From Sacculina carcini (lineage: Eukaryota > Arthropoda > Thecostraca > Sacculinidae), in NCBI GenBank assembly GCA_916048095.2, contig OU696592.1, forward strand, positions 7,141,427 to 7,205,426: DNA of 64,000 nucleotides. Direction: 5' to 3'. Position 1 is the first letter of the stretch. Each line of letters begins with the position of its first letter. Shown here piece by piece: positions 1 to 28,600 of this stretch. The notes under the pieces were generated by a model, which saw only the letters and a list, made by a program, of their open reading frames with translations, had not been told where the DNA came from and did no database searches. The position numbers and the translations under genes were made by a program.

Positions 1-15306
<15,306 letters not shown>

Positions 15307-15423
15307 CCGACATGTCGCCAATCATCAATCTCTCTCTCAATCTCTCTCAATCATCAACATTCACTCAGATGAATGTTTTGCAATAGTCTCATTCTGCGCT
15401 TCGTTGATGTAGTGTCATTTGGA

Positions 15424-15497
<74 letters not shown>

Positions 15498-15855
15498 TGA
15501 TTCATCGTGTCATATTGGTTGTACAGTGTTGCGAACAAGTATGTGTATGTGTGTGTGTGCGGTTCTTGTGGGCATATATCAACATGTTGCAATTGTCATG
15601 CGCTTGCCAGTTGTTTTTGTAGAACAGTTTTTGCAGCTGTGTGTTGTGGCAAGTGATGTGTGATTGTGCACACTTTTGCTATCTCGACTGCCAGGATTTC
15701 GTCATTGCCATTTCTCACTTCACTCAAACCCTCTGTTTGTCTGTCTGTATGTAGATGTGTGTGTGTGTGTGTGTGTGTGTGTAGGGTGAGCGGTGTTTGT
15801 GCTAGTATAATACTCCTTACCGATGTTGTCTTTGTAGTCGCTTCAGTTGTAGTAC

Positions 15856-15886
<31 letters not shown>

Positions 15887-16136
15887 TTTGTTTGTTTGTT
15901 TGTTGATCTCATGCTGTACTCGCGTGTTTCGCACGTGTCCTCTGGTCTCACAAACAGCTGTTATTTCAGCGTGTAATTGTGTGTGCTTGCTCGAGAAGAG
16001 CAGAGTGAGCTCATGTTCGACACACACAAAATGATGCGATTTTTTAACATTGACAATCATTTTTTGCGCCAATTTTTATCTGTATAATTGTGTTCGTGCC
16101 ATTTTGTTTGCTCATTGCGGGTGAGTGTGTGTGTGT

Positions 16137-16188
<52 letters not shown>

Positions 16189-16885
16189 TGTTACTAGTTT
16201 TCCGGTCTTCTTGCGTATTGTCTGTAGATGTGTACATTTGTATGCGCTTGCATGTATGTGTGTGTGAGTGTGCTTGGTTTAGAAGTTTTTATGACCAACT
16301 TTTGCTATTTTATTGTTGTGTACGTTTTCTTTGTGATATACAATATTGTCTCGACTGTACATTTTAGTGGTGCGTCGTTTCAGGCGAAAACGCACATTTT
16401 CTATTTTAATCCGCTCAATGGAAATCCTGGGTTTTGCGTTGGTGAAGAAGCTTGCGGAAAACTTTCTTTTGGGTACTACGTCCATTTTGTCTAAAATGGT
16501 ACATTTGACATTTGACAGTTTCATTGGCGCGTCTGGTGACTGAAAGTTGAGCGATAGGTTAGGAAGGTTATATTAAGTTGGGATAGATTCTTCACAATCA
16601 CAATTTCAACAGCACAAATTCACTTCGTCGAGTTATTTGCTAAAAAATTGTACAGAACGTATATGTTGGGCTCTTGTATATCACATTTACACATGCATAT
16701 TATATATCACATTTACATTATGCAGTTGTCCGCTACATATACGAGAGGTTGGCGACGACGTAACAAGAAAGTGCGAACAGTCGAGGTCTAGATGAATACA
16801 CGACGATCGAACTCTTTAACCTAACCTAATTCTGACGTGATTTTGTCTAGACTTTTTGTCCGTTTGATAGGACAATATTTACATT
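15307..16885. other. Intergenic: cadherin 3' UTR region and virilizer upstream
   Basis: No coding signal. Contains four TG tracts (15424-15498, about 15758-15782, about 15858-15882, about 16125-16184), a short (TTTG)n, and CCTAA-type runs near 16553 and 16803. No convincing polyadenylation or core-promoter element was recognised. Confidence 0.7.
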
Positions 16886-19800
16886 ATGGTGGAGAAATCT
16901 CAGTTGTTGTTTTTTGACACTTTCGTTCACAGCGGTGGCACGGTGAGTGACATAGCGGCGTTTTTCATACTGAATTACTGCTTCTGAATTAGAAAAGTAT
17001 GAGTGTATTGGACTTGATTTCTAAACTACAGCACATTTTGGCATTGGCAGTAGGCTGAGAAGTAAATATGTACAAACGGCGGGTGATTTCAGTCCATGAG
17101 TGTTTTAGTACGTGTTGTGAAATACTTGGATATCTGTTGTGTCATTGTTTATGGTGCGAGAGAGAGAGAGTGAGACATTATGTGTGAGAGTGTGAACGTG
17201 TTAGTGTGCCTGATTGTGTGTATGCTTGTCATACTGCTACGTGTTTATGCCCTGCGGCGTCGAGCACTTGACCAGCTCGCCGCTGATTGGTTGAATTGTG
17301 CATCACGGTGTGAACGGTGTGTGTCTGTGTGTGTGCTCCCATATGTCACGGTGTGAGCGTGGAGTCGAGGCGTGAGAGTCGTGTTTGTGGTCTGGTCTGG
17401 TTGTGACGTCTTCACAGAGACTTTAGACATCGCGTATAGACAGTAGTGTATAGACAGGCGCGCGTGGGGCACTGATGCCCACGCGCGCCTGTCTATAAAT
17501 ACAGTTTCAACTTTTTGTTTTCTACAATATCAAAGAACATTTTTGGAGTTTAATGGAGCTGTTATATCAAGTTTGATGCTGCATAACCGACAGCTGGGTT
17601 ATAATTACATCCGCCGTCTCAAAGTCTCTCTTCGTCCATCCGTATCGTCTTGACTTAATGCATACAGTACTTTTGTAATTGCTCTTTGTGTATACTGTTT
17701 TCATTGTATGTTGCAACAGGCTCTGAATTTGGATTTGGTCAACTTTAATCATGCAGTTTTTGTTCGAGAAGTACGTGTTATTCCTCTCGGTGCGCGTGTA
17801 TGTGGCAATTTACCCGGCGGAGAAAGGATGGGGTAAGTTTAATGTGATAGTCATCAGTTTTTACGTTCTATATGCACGTATATTTGCATTTTGCTGTTTG
17901 ATTATTCACTATTGTTAGACATTTCAAAATAACGTGTATTTACAGACAGGCGCCGGGGCATCATGCACGTGCACTGGCTCGTGCGCTGTGTTTTCATTCA
18001 CTGACTGACAATACGCTGGCGTTTGTGTATTTGCGTGTATTTATTTGTGTCATAATAGTGCGTGTTTGTTTGATGTGCGCGTGTATTTATTTGTGTCATA
18101 ATAGTGCGTGTTTGTTTGATGTGCGCGTGTATTTATTTGTGTCATAATAGTGCGTGTTTGTTTGATGTGCGCGTGTATTTATTTGTGTCATAATAGTGCG
18201 TGTTTGTTTGATGTGCGTGTGTATTTATTTGTGTCATAATAGTGTGTGTTTGTTTGATGTGTGTGTGTATTTATTAGTGTAATAATAGTGCGTGTTTGTT
18301 TGATGTGTGTGTGTATTTATTAGTGTCATAATAGTGCGTGTTTGTTTGATGTGCGTGTGTATTTATTTGTGTCATAATAGTGTGTGTTTGTTTGATGTGC
18401 GTGTGTATTTATTAGTGTCATAATAGTGTGTGTTTGTTTGATGTGCGTGTGTATTTATTAGTGTCATAATAGTGCGTGTTTGTTTGATGTGCGTGTGTAT
18501 TTATTAGTGTCATAATAGTGTGTGTTTGTTTGCTGTGCGCGTGTATTTATTAGTGTCATAATAGTGTGTGTTTGTTTGATATGCGTGTGTATTTATTAGT
18601 GTCATAATAGTGTGTGTTTGTTTGATGTGCGTGTGTATTTATTTGTGTCATAATAGTGTGTGTTTGTTTGATGTGCGTGTGTATTTATTTGTGTCATAAT
18701 AGTGTGTGTTTGTTTGATGTGCGCGTGTATTTATTTGTGTCATAATAGTGCGTGTTTGTTTGATGTGCGTGTGTATTTATTTGTGTCATAATAGTGTGTG
18801 TTTGTTTGATGTGCGTGTGTATTTATTTGTGTCATAATAGTGTGTGTTTGTTTGATGTGCGTGTGTATTTATTAGTGTCATAATAGTGCGTGTTTGTTTG
18901 ATGTGCGTGTGTATTTATTAGTGTCATAATAGTGTGTGTTTGTTTGATGTGCGTGTGTATTTATTAGTTTCATAATAGTGTGTGTTTGTTTGATGTGCGT
19001 GTGTATTTATTAGTGTCATAATAGTGTGTGTTTGTTTGATGTGCGTGTGTATTTATTTGTGTCATAATAGTGCGTGTTTGTTTGATGTGCGCGTGTATTT
19101 ATTAGTGTCATAATAGTGCGTGTTTGTTTGATGTGCGTGTGTATTTATTTGTGTCATAATAGTGCGTGTTTGTTTGATGTGCGCGTGTATTTATTTGTGT
19201 CATAATAGTGCGTGTTTGTTTGATGTGCGTGTGTATTTATTTGTGTCATAATAGTGCGTGTTTGTTTGATGTGCGTGTGTATTTATTAGTGTCATAATAG
19301 TGTGTGTTTGTTTGATGTGTGTGTGTATTTATTAGTGTCATAATAGTGTGTGTTTGTTTGATGTGTGTGTGTATTTACTTGTGTCATAATAGTGCGTGTT
19401 TGTTTGATGTGCGTGTGTATTTATTAGTGTCATAATAGTGTGTGTTTGTTTGATGTGCGTGTGTATTTATTTGTGTCATAATAGTGCGTGTTTGTTTGAT
19501 GTGCGTGTGTATTTATTTGTGTCATAATAGTGCGTGTTTGTTTGATGTGCGCGTGTATTTATTTGTGTCATAATAGTGCGTGTTTGTTTGATGTGCGTGT
19601 GTATTTATTAGTGTCATAATAGTGCGTGTTTGTTTGATGTGTGTGTGTATTTATTTGTGTCATAATAGTGCGTGTTTGTTTGATGTGCGTGTGTATTTAT
19701 TTGTGTCATAATAGTGTGTGTTTGTTTGATGTGCGTGTGTATTTATTTGTGTCATAATAGTGCGACGAATCCGTCGAAATTTACCTTGGATTTATTCATC

Positions 19801-22080
19801 AACGACTTGAGCAGTCCTGGGTCGAGTGTTTTCCAGAAACTGGGCTCAATCGACTACAAACAGAGACATTCGATCAATATCGAACTATGCAACAAGGTTT
19901 GTCGTAATTTGGTCTGCTCTTCACTGTTCGTAATTGTGCTTGTCAATCTTTCATTGTTCTTTCTCCACATGTCTCAATACGTCTATCTGCTTAGTGTAGC
20001 ACAGTCTTCACGTTTTCTCTGATTCCCCACTTCTTAATGAGCCATCTCTCCATTCTCCACACAACACAGCGCTGATAAATTCAATAAATTCAGTTGTTAC
20101 ATCAAAGCAAATGTCAAGAGGTTATTAGAAACAAAAATAAACGAATTTCAATGGATAAAGCACACATAGTTGTCCTGTTCTGTCCGACCTTTAGCTTCCC
20201 ACTTGGCAACTCTTCCATTCTCCACCAGACAGGGAAATTCCCCACACGTTAAGAACCACTGGCTTAGTTCATTGTATTAGTACAATGTATAACTTGAACG
20301 TGAAGTGAGATGGCAGTGTTAACACTAGATACATTTGACTGCATACTCACTGATTGTGTTATCACAAATAGCGGGCTGCTAGGCTTGTCTTGTGAAGTAT
20401 TTGAGAGAGTATATAAGTGATTGATTAATGTGAGTATTTTGCCGGTACTCTAGTGCCGGTACTCTAGTGTGCAAGTGAAAAAGCACCAGTAATAGCATAC
20501 ACAGGAGGCATGTGTGATTTTAGAGTTGGCATGGTCAACTGTGTTCTTTGTTGTTGATGTATGAGTTTTGTTGTTGTTGTTGTTGTTGTTGTTGCTTATC
20601 AGACGCCCACCGATGGTCTAGTTGTGCGTGGATGTTACAGCACAGTTACTCTCGCCGTATACGGTGTGTTGTCGCAGCCTGAATCAGCCTCGTGCTCGAC
20701 CGAGTCTTCATCTCAGCACGACGAGGCGACTGCCAGTGACTGTGATCACACTGATAAGCCCGAGAAAACAGAGAAGCTCACTGGAGCGGCCGAAGTGCCG
20801 AGCCAAATCGAATCACAAATTCAGTCGTCCGACAATGTGGCCGATATATCTGACAGGTGCGACATTGAGGCGACATCAGTTGAGTCGTGTGCCAGTACTG
20901 TGTGTCACACGGCGTGCAGTAACACGTCATCGTGTCAGTTGTCTGCCGGCGATGTGACAGCGGGTGAGACGGCGAGTTGTGCTGCTCAACAGTGTCAGAG
21001 TTTATCCAGCAATGTGACGACTTGCCAGGCGCCGTGCACCGCTAGTTCGGACTCTCAGTCGTTGAGTACGACCGCAGTGTCAGCCGCACTTACTAGCTCT
21101 GCTGACATGCAGACTCAACCAATTGTTGACAGCCAGTGTCAGGTGAGCTGCACTGTCGATCGTGCTTCTCATTCTGCTGATGTTCAGCAACAACCGCAAC
21201 AACAGGACGAACAGCCAGAAGAGAAAGAATCATGCAGCGATATCAGCTGCAACAACTCATCTGCTCAAGACATTGCCGCTTGTCCAGTGCCGCTGCCAAC
21301 TGAATCTTGCTCTCTCATGCAAACTGATCGTGCATCAATGGAACGTCTCGGACCGAGCACAGAGACCACGTCTGCCTCTCAAATGCAGGATAGTAGGGAG
21401 AATTCGTGTCACAATGCTGAAGCGGATGTTACTGCTGACATTATGGCCACATTGGAGACTAGTGAGGTCGTTGCTCGGGGGCATGTGTGCGGGGACTCTG
21501 TTTCTGATGTCACTGCTGGCTCGCACGCAGAATTTCCCGGTAATTGTCCACAACTCACTAACCGTATTATTATAGTTTTAGTTGGAAGTTAAGCACACTA
21601 AATGACGACACAAACAGTGGTGTTTGAAGGTGCACGCGCCATACACTATCACACAGAACGGCACTCATATATCAGAACTGTTATTGAATGCTAAATGCTG
21701 CCATTCTAGAATTAGTCGCTTTACATTTGTATAGAGTGAGCCATGTAGCAACACTTTCATGCGCTTAAAAGCTGGTTTTTCTCAGATACAGCTAGCATCG
21801 TGTGTTTGTATGAGTAATATTAGTTCACGTGGAAATGTTATGCAGCGGCACATTTCCTCCGTCTGATTATATCAGTAAATGAGCACATTGTGCCAGTTAG
21901 TCTGATCAGCCAGACTCAACAATTACTTCTCACCTAACAAGCTTTGGCGTGTTTTACTTGCATATGCTTTCCCTCAAGATACTATACTTCTCTGTGTCAC
22001 ATCTTAAGGTGCTTGTCTAGTTTTATAGTTTTAGTTTTATGTAACATTTACTCTCGCGCTTGTGTGCGTCTATGTGCGTC

Positions 22081-22132
<52 letters not shown>

Positions 22133-25100
22133 CCTGTCTGTGTGTGTGTGTTGTGTCTAACATGTATTGTGTGATGTATAGGTGATGTGAGTGTGTAACA
22201 TGTATTGTGTGATGTATAGGTGATGTGAGTGTGTAACATGTATTGTGTGATGTATAGGCGATGTGAGTGTCTAACATGTATTGTGTGATGTATAGGCGAT
22301 GTGAGTGCCTAACATGTATTGTGTGATGTATAGGTGATGTGTGTGTGTAACATGTATTGTGTGATGTATAGGCGATGTGAGTGCATGTTGCGCTGAAGGA
22401 GAGTTGATGGAAGCGATCAGTGAGGACGACAATATGGTTGATTCTGATGGACAAGCAGAGTGTACACAGTCGCCGGTGTTAGTGACCAGTTCCACGACCA
22501 GTCAGACTGCTGCTGCTACACCTCCAGACGAGCTGGCGCCGTCTGCTGTGTCTGTGAGCGCAGTGCCAGAGTGTGCGGTATTGCCGGTCGTGGCCGAGCC
22601 GAGCGATGCACACAGCGTCGATGATGTGGCTGTCAACGCCGCCGTATCTCGCACTGTTGCCGACCTGGAAGATATCGAGTCTGACGAAGATCTATTGGAC
22701 GATGAGACTGAAGTGGACGCAGCGAGAGTATCGGTTCATGCTGCTGTTTCCGAGGGTGTCGGTGAAATAGCTCGTGCAACATCTGAACTGTGCCAACTGT
22801 CAAACGCGGCCAATAATTGTGTGCAGGACCGGTCTCCTGAAGCAGAAGATATGAACTACACCTTGCCAGGCTTTGATGCGGACAATTTTCAACCGCAACA
22901 TTTGCAGGTATGTTAACATGTCAGCATGTGGCATTGTGATTCGCTTACGTAATGCAGAACACGTCCCTGCTCGGTACACATTTGAAAGCATTAACTGTGA
23001 GTTTACGGCCTTGATGAAACTAAATCACAATTGGTGAATGCGTTTGTGCGTTTTCCACACAATTTTACGATTCAGCGTTTCATTGATTTTGAAATAGTTG
23101 TGCCAACGACCGTATAAATTTATGTTTGCGCTTGTATTTGGTAAATCGTAGTCTGTTAATGTTAATGGTTGTCGTAGTGTTGGATGTTATTATCAATGTT
23201 GGATGATATCAATGTTGGAAGTAATTATCAATGTTGGATGTGGTTATTTATGTTGGAAGTAATTATCAATGTTGGATTTTATCATTGTTGGAAGTAATTA
23301 TCAATGTTAGATGTTATTATCAATGTTGGATGAGGTTATTAGTTGATGTAATGTGTGACGGGTGTAGATGTTATTATCAATGTTGGATGAGGTTATGAGT
23401 TGATGTATTGTGTGACGGGTGTAGATGTTATTATCAATGTTGGATGAGGTTAATAGTTGATGTATTGTGTGACGGGTGTAGATGTTATTATCAATGTTGG
23501 ATGAGGTTATTAGTTGATGTATTTTGTGACGGGTGTAGATGTTATTATCAATGTTGGATGAGGTTATTAGTTGATGTATTGTGTGACGGGTGTAGATGTT
23601 ATTATCAATGTTGGATGAGGTTATTAGTTGATGTATTGTGTGACGGGTGTAGATGTTATTATCAATGTTGGATGAGGTTAATAGTTGATGTATTGTGTGA
23701 CGGGTGTAGATGTTATTATCAATGTTGGATGAGGTTATTAGTTGATGTATTGTGTGACGGGTGTAGATGTTATTATCAATGTTGGATGTGGTTATTAGTT
23801 GATGTATTGTGTGACGGGTGTAGATGTTATTATCAATGTTGGATGAGGTTAATAGTTGATGCATTGTGTGACGGGTGTAGATGTTGCCCCTGCCCTGGTG
23901 CATATGTGGGTGTGGCGCGTGTCGACCTCGAGACTTGACGCCTGATGACCGTGGACCGGTATCTGCACGACAATGTGACGACTGCGTTGCAGAGCAGCTT
24001 GATGCACTGTTGCATCGTGCATCTGATCAACTGGCAGATACTGGTCTCGTTGATAGACTGGAGGAAATCAGTTCTCTGCTGCTGAAACATGACAGTTGCG
24101 TGGACTCATTGCTGCTCAACAAGCAAAGTTAGTGTTATCGCCAGGACAACCAGCCAATACATTGTTCTAAATTAGTATTTATAATAGTGTAATTTATGAT
24201 CTCAGGTTATCATAGTGAAGTGAAGCTCAGTTAATGTGAACATTTGTTTACTGTTTCTATTTCAGGTTATCATAGTGAAGTTCAGCTAGTGTGGACAATT
24301 GTTTGCTCTTTCTATCAGAGCTTTCTGGTTCATACAATTACTCAGTTCTGTCCTGTCTAAATTAAATATATATATTGTCATGTCATTTTGATTGAAGTTT
24401 TTGGTTTCCAAATGCAGGTATATTTGGCTTCGGTTCTTGCTGTATGCTCATATCGAGTAATGCTCAGGTTTAGAAAGATGTGCGCGTGCAAGTATCATAA
24501 AAATAGCCCATTCGAGTTAAAAATATGTTAATTGAGTTTGATTTATTGTATGATAACGATTGTGTGTGTGTGTGTGTGTGTGTTTCAGGTCGTGTGCAGT
24601 TGTTGAAGGCTCTGCTGATTCTAGGTGTTGATTACAACGTGGCCAGCTCACAGACGATGTTACCTCACAAAATGAGGCAGTTCAAGTGTTGCGTGCAGCT
24701 GTGTGCCCGAGTGTTGGCTGTCAGCAATTGTGTGTGTGATTATTTGGTGTCTGTCGAGTCTGGCAGTCAGCGATCTCAATCTCTTCTACATCTACTGCTC
24801 AACATATGTGACTTTGAACACATGGCTGTCTCTCTGAAAATTCTCGCGCTTCGAGCTCTCTCCGCTGCCGTCAACTGGCCTTCAGGAATTCAGGTCAGTT
24901 TTGTGCATGTTCTCACAGACTTGTGCGTTTAATACACGCACATACATATATGTGTGTGTGTATTGTGCACGTTTCAGATGGTATATTGTGTATAATTGGT
25001 TGATTGCATTATTATTGTTGTGTTTGTTGTTATTAATGTGACTGTTGCACTTTGTTTTTGTTTCACAGATGTTCGTCTCACATTCTGATCATACTGGCAC

Positions 25101-25215
25101 GTGCTACCAGCGCACGCTGTTTCATATGATGAACAGCAAACTGAGTCGCGTCAAACTGGCAGCTTCAACAATCATACGCAAGGTGCAGGCGCATTGCTGG
25201 TGCTGTTTGTGTAGC

Positions 25216-25301
<86 letters not shown>

Positions 25302-25308
25302 TGTGTGT

Positions 25309-25357
<49 letters not shown>

Positions 25358-25426
25358 TGTGTGTGTGTGTGTGTGTGTGTCTGTGTGTGTGTGTGTGTGT
25401 GTGTCTGTGTGTGTGTGTGTGTCTGT

Positions 25427-25460
<34 letters not shown>

Positions 25461-25507
25461 CTGTGTGTGTGTGCCAGTGTGTGTGTGTGTGTGTGTGTGT
25501 GTCTGTG

Positions 25508-25538
<31 letters not shown>

Positions 25539-25558
25539 CTGTGTGTCTGTGTGTGTGT

Positions 25559-25607
<49 letters not shown>

Positions 25608-28600
25608 TGTGTGTGTGTGCCAGTGTGTGTGTATGTGTGTGTGTGTGTGTGTGTGATCAAGACTGCCAATACGTAACATGAGCTAATGAGAACATTGTCA
25701 GCTTAGTCAGTTCATATATCAGTTATCAATTGCAGCAAGCCGAGGGACAGAAGGTTTTGATGAGCGAGCCGTTATACTAACAGTATCATAAACATCCAAT
25801 TAAAAACAGTTGATATAATCGATCTGAACCGACACTAAAACGGTGCTTCTTAACCCCGGGGTCGTGACCCAACTTTGAATGGCCAAGTCATTTTATTTGG
25901 TCGCTAAAGAGTCGTGGAAACAAATTGCTTTTATCCCAAAAATATACTATAATCAGATACAATTGCTCTAATATACTATTATCAGATACTGTAGTACTTC
26001 TTGTGTTTAATTTTGGCGTTTTAACACGACCTTGATTGAATTATAGTCAAGATTTGATAAAAGCAGATAATAATCCAGTTGAATTATGATTAATAACATA
26101 ATCGTTGCATGTGTAGACAATAAGCATTTTTATGTTGGTTTGGATTCTTGATTTGTACAACGTTTTGCATCAATGCCAGAAATATTCTAGCGAGTGCAGG
26201 TTTTGTCTGTTCCTGATGGATAAACTTAGTGAATTATGCTCCATTTGTTTCCATTGAGACAGTGCATATTACACAGCAACTTTGATTCACACTAAACAGT
26301 TTCTTGATGATTAATCTGGTCTCATTGCCACTGGTCGAGTATTAAACCCTCATATCTGCCATATTGCTCGTTTCCTCGTGTTACTGCCAGGTACATGTTT
26401 ATCGTGAGGTGTTTGAGCTGTGCTCTCTGGCTCGTCAAATTGGACAGTTGGGCGGTGTTTCCGAGCAGCCAGCCACACGTGACTGCTCATCCCACACTGG
26501 GTCCAGTACTTGTGTTACGAGTGATGCTGCTGACTCGGAAAGTAACCATTCTCGCAGTCATTCAGAACAGCGTGTCGTCAGCAAACTTATCCGTGTCATG
26601 GAGCAAGGCTTGTATCGCGTCAGTTTTTCACCCAGTCAAATGAACCATTCTTTCTTAACATTTATGTATTTAATTTTTTATTTATATAATTACTCAGCAT
26701 TTAACGACGGTCTTTGTTTTGTTTAACACCTCTGTCACATTTTTTCAGTTGTTTTGTTCATTGCTTTAAGCCCAGTTGTGGTTTTATGGAGCATTTTTGC
26801 CGTTTCTTCATCTCTATTCCATTACGAAGCAACAATATCAAAACCCGTCCCGTTTAAATATGTTCCTACTCATGCAAACATATGTGTGTGTGTGTGTGTG
26901 TGTGTGTTTGTGTTAGATGGCGGGCTTGTTGGAATCAGCCAGGGGTTTTAGTAGCGAGATGAGGTCACTGAACTGTGTTCGTGGTGAAGTTGCGTGCGAC
27001 AAATCTCGGCTCGGAAAACTTGACCTGTTGGAGGGCCGAGATATGTCAGTTGCAGCCACTTCATTTTGTTCGTTGAACATGAACCAATTATTGGCGCAAC
27101 TGGACTGCAGTGGTTTCATTGAGGCATTATTAGTGCTGCTTGTGTGTCCGCACTTGTTCACGACCGCATCTCTACAGCGAGCTGTCAATTTTCTGCTCAC
27201 AGGTGCACCAGGCACTTGCACACTTTGTATTTGTGTCGCTTGTTTGTCGGTACATTATTGCGCCGAGGACTGGACACTTTGTTTATTGATGCCAGTTATA
27301 ATGTTGTTTCTGGGTTATTGTTTTAATTGGTGGCTTAGCGAACTCATTCACGACTCGGGCAGAAAGCAAATTCACGGCGTGTTATTTAAACTTTACCGAT
27401 GTCATAAGAGACTGATTATATCCGTTAACGTGTCGCGGCAACAGCTTGGCCTCTAAGGAACGTATTTTGTGGGCGACATTGTTGGAGTAATGTTAGTATT
27501 ATGAATAATTTTCAGCGGTATTGTCGTCGGTATTTTGTCGTGTTCATTGTGTAGTTTTCATCTTGCTAAATATGTTTGTTTTTGTGCAGAGTTGATGTCA
27601 TCGTACGAAGGTCTTCTACTGTTGGCGCATCGTGTTGAGTCGACCAAGGATCTTCTAGCAATATTGTTGTCTGCTTGCATCGGCGACACAACTGAGCACG
27701 AACAGACGGACCAGTCTGTGGCTGAGCAATGCCGCACATCAGTTGGCCATCATCCACTGCGCTCGTGCGGTCGAGTGCTCGCGTGCAGATTGTACTTCAT
27801 CAACAAAATGGACCAGCTGATGGCATTGGAAAATTGTGAACACGAGCAGGTTGGTTTTCAGCGATTCAGCCAGTTTTAGGTGTGTTTCGATGCCCACAAA
27901 CAGATGTTCTCGTTTTACACTATTTTTTCTGGTAATTTGCTTCTTCTTTTCTACTTTTATCTGCCATTCATGTTTCGCTTCTATAATTATTTGGTTCATT
28001 TGTTCTAGAATTTCCTGCGCAATCAGAGATGTTTGTCTTAATGTTGGTCTGTTTGATGACTTATATGCTAGCTCGTCTGTTCATGAGCAAGTTGTTTGAT
28101 TTAGCAGCGTAGTTGTTGGTACGGGGCTAATCATTATCATTTGTGTGTGTGTGTTCAGCTGTGCGTACTGCTGGATATGGTGTGCAGTGGCACATTAAGT
28201 GTTGAAGCAAGAGATTGTCTGGTGCATGTTTTCATGGCTGACTCATCGGGCGGCTTGTTGACCTGCCTGTGGCGTCTGTTTGTCTCCTGTGATGTTGCTG
28301 CTGCTGAAATGCACCATTGTCCATTGGCACTTTATTGTCACCAGTTGTTGCTAACAGTGCTGAAACACGCGCCGAACGACGGCACGGCGCTGGTCGAGTT
28401 GTCCCGCTCGATGGATACTCCGGCAGCTCGTGCCACTGTCGATCACGTGGCAACAAGCAGTGAATTGCGTAGCTGGGTCGTGCCGTCGACCGCTCTCAAC
28501 TGTGTCAGCTCATTGTGCAAACTGGCGCGCGAACAAGTGGCTCGTCTCACATGTAGGGACGGTGCTGGCCACCAGGGTCCGTGTCAGCGCCAGCAGCTGT

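Noticed and set aside
20020-20270. Possible hAT-like element (GTTAAGAACCACTGG near 20250)
   Set aside because: Only one end is convincing; no matching terminal repeat or target duplication was found.
23307-23938. Opposed open frames of 198 and 176 codons
   Set aside because: The 57-bp minisatellite has a period divisible by three, giving open frames on both strands; only 23881-24127 is coding.
25845-25920. Transposon-end-like sequence CTTCTTAACCCCGGGGTCGTGACCC
   Set aside because: Resembles some hAT ends but no partner end or duplication could be located.
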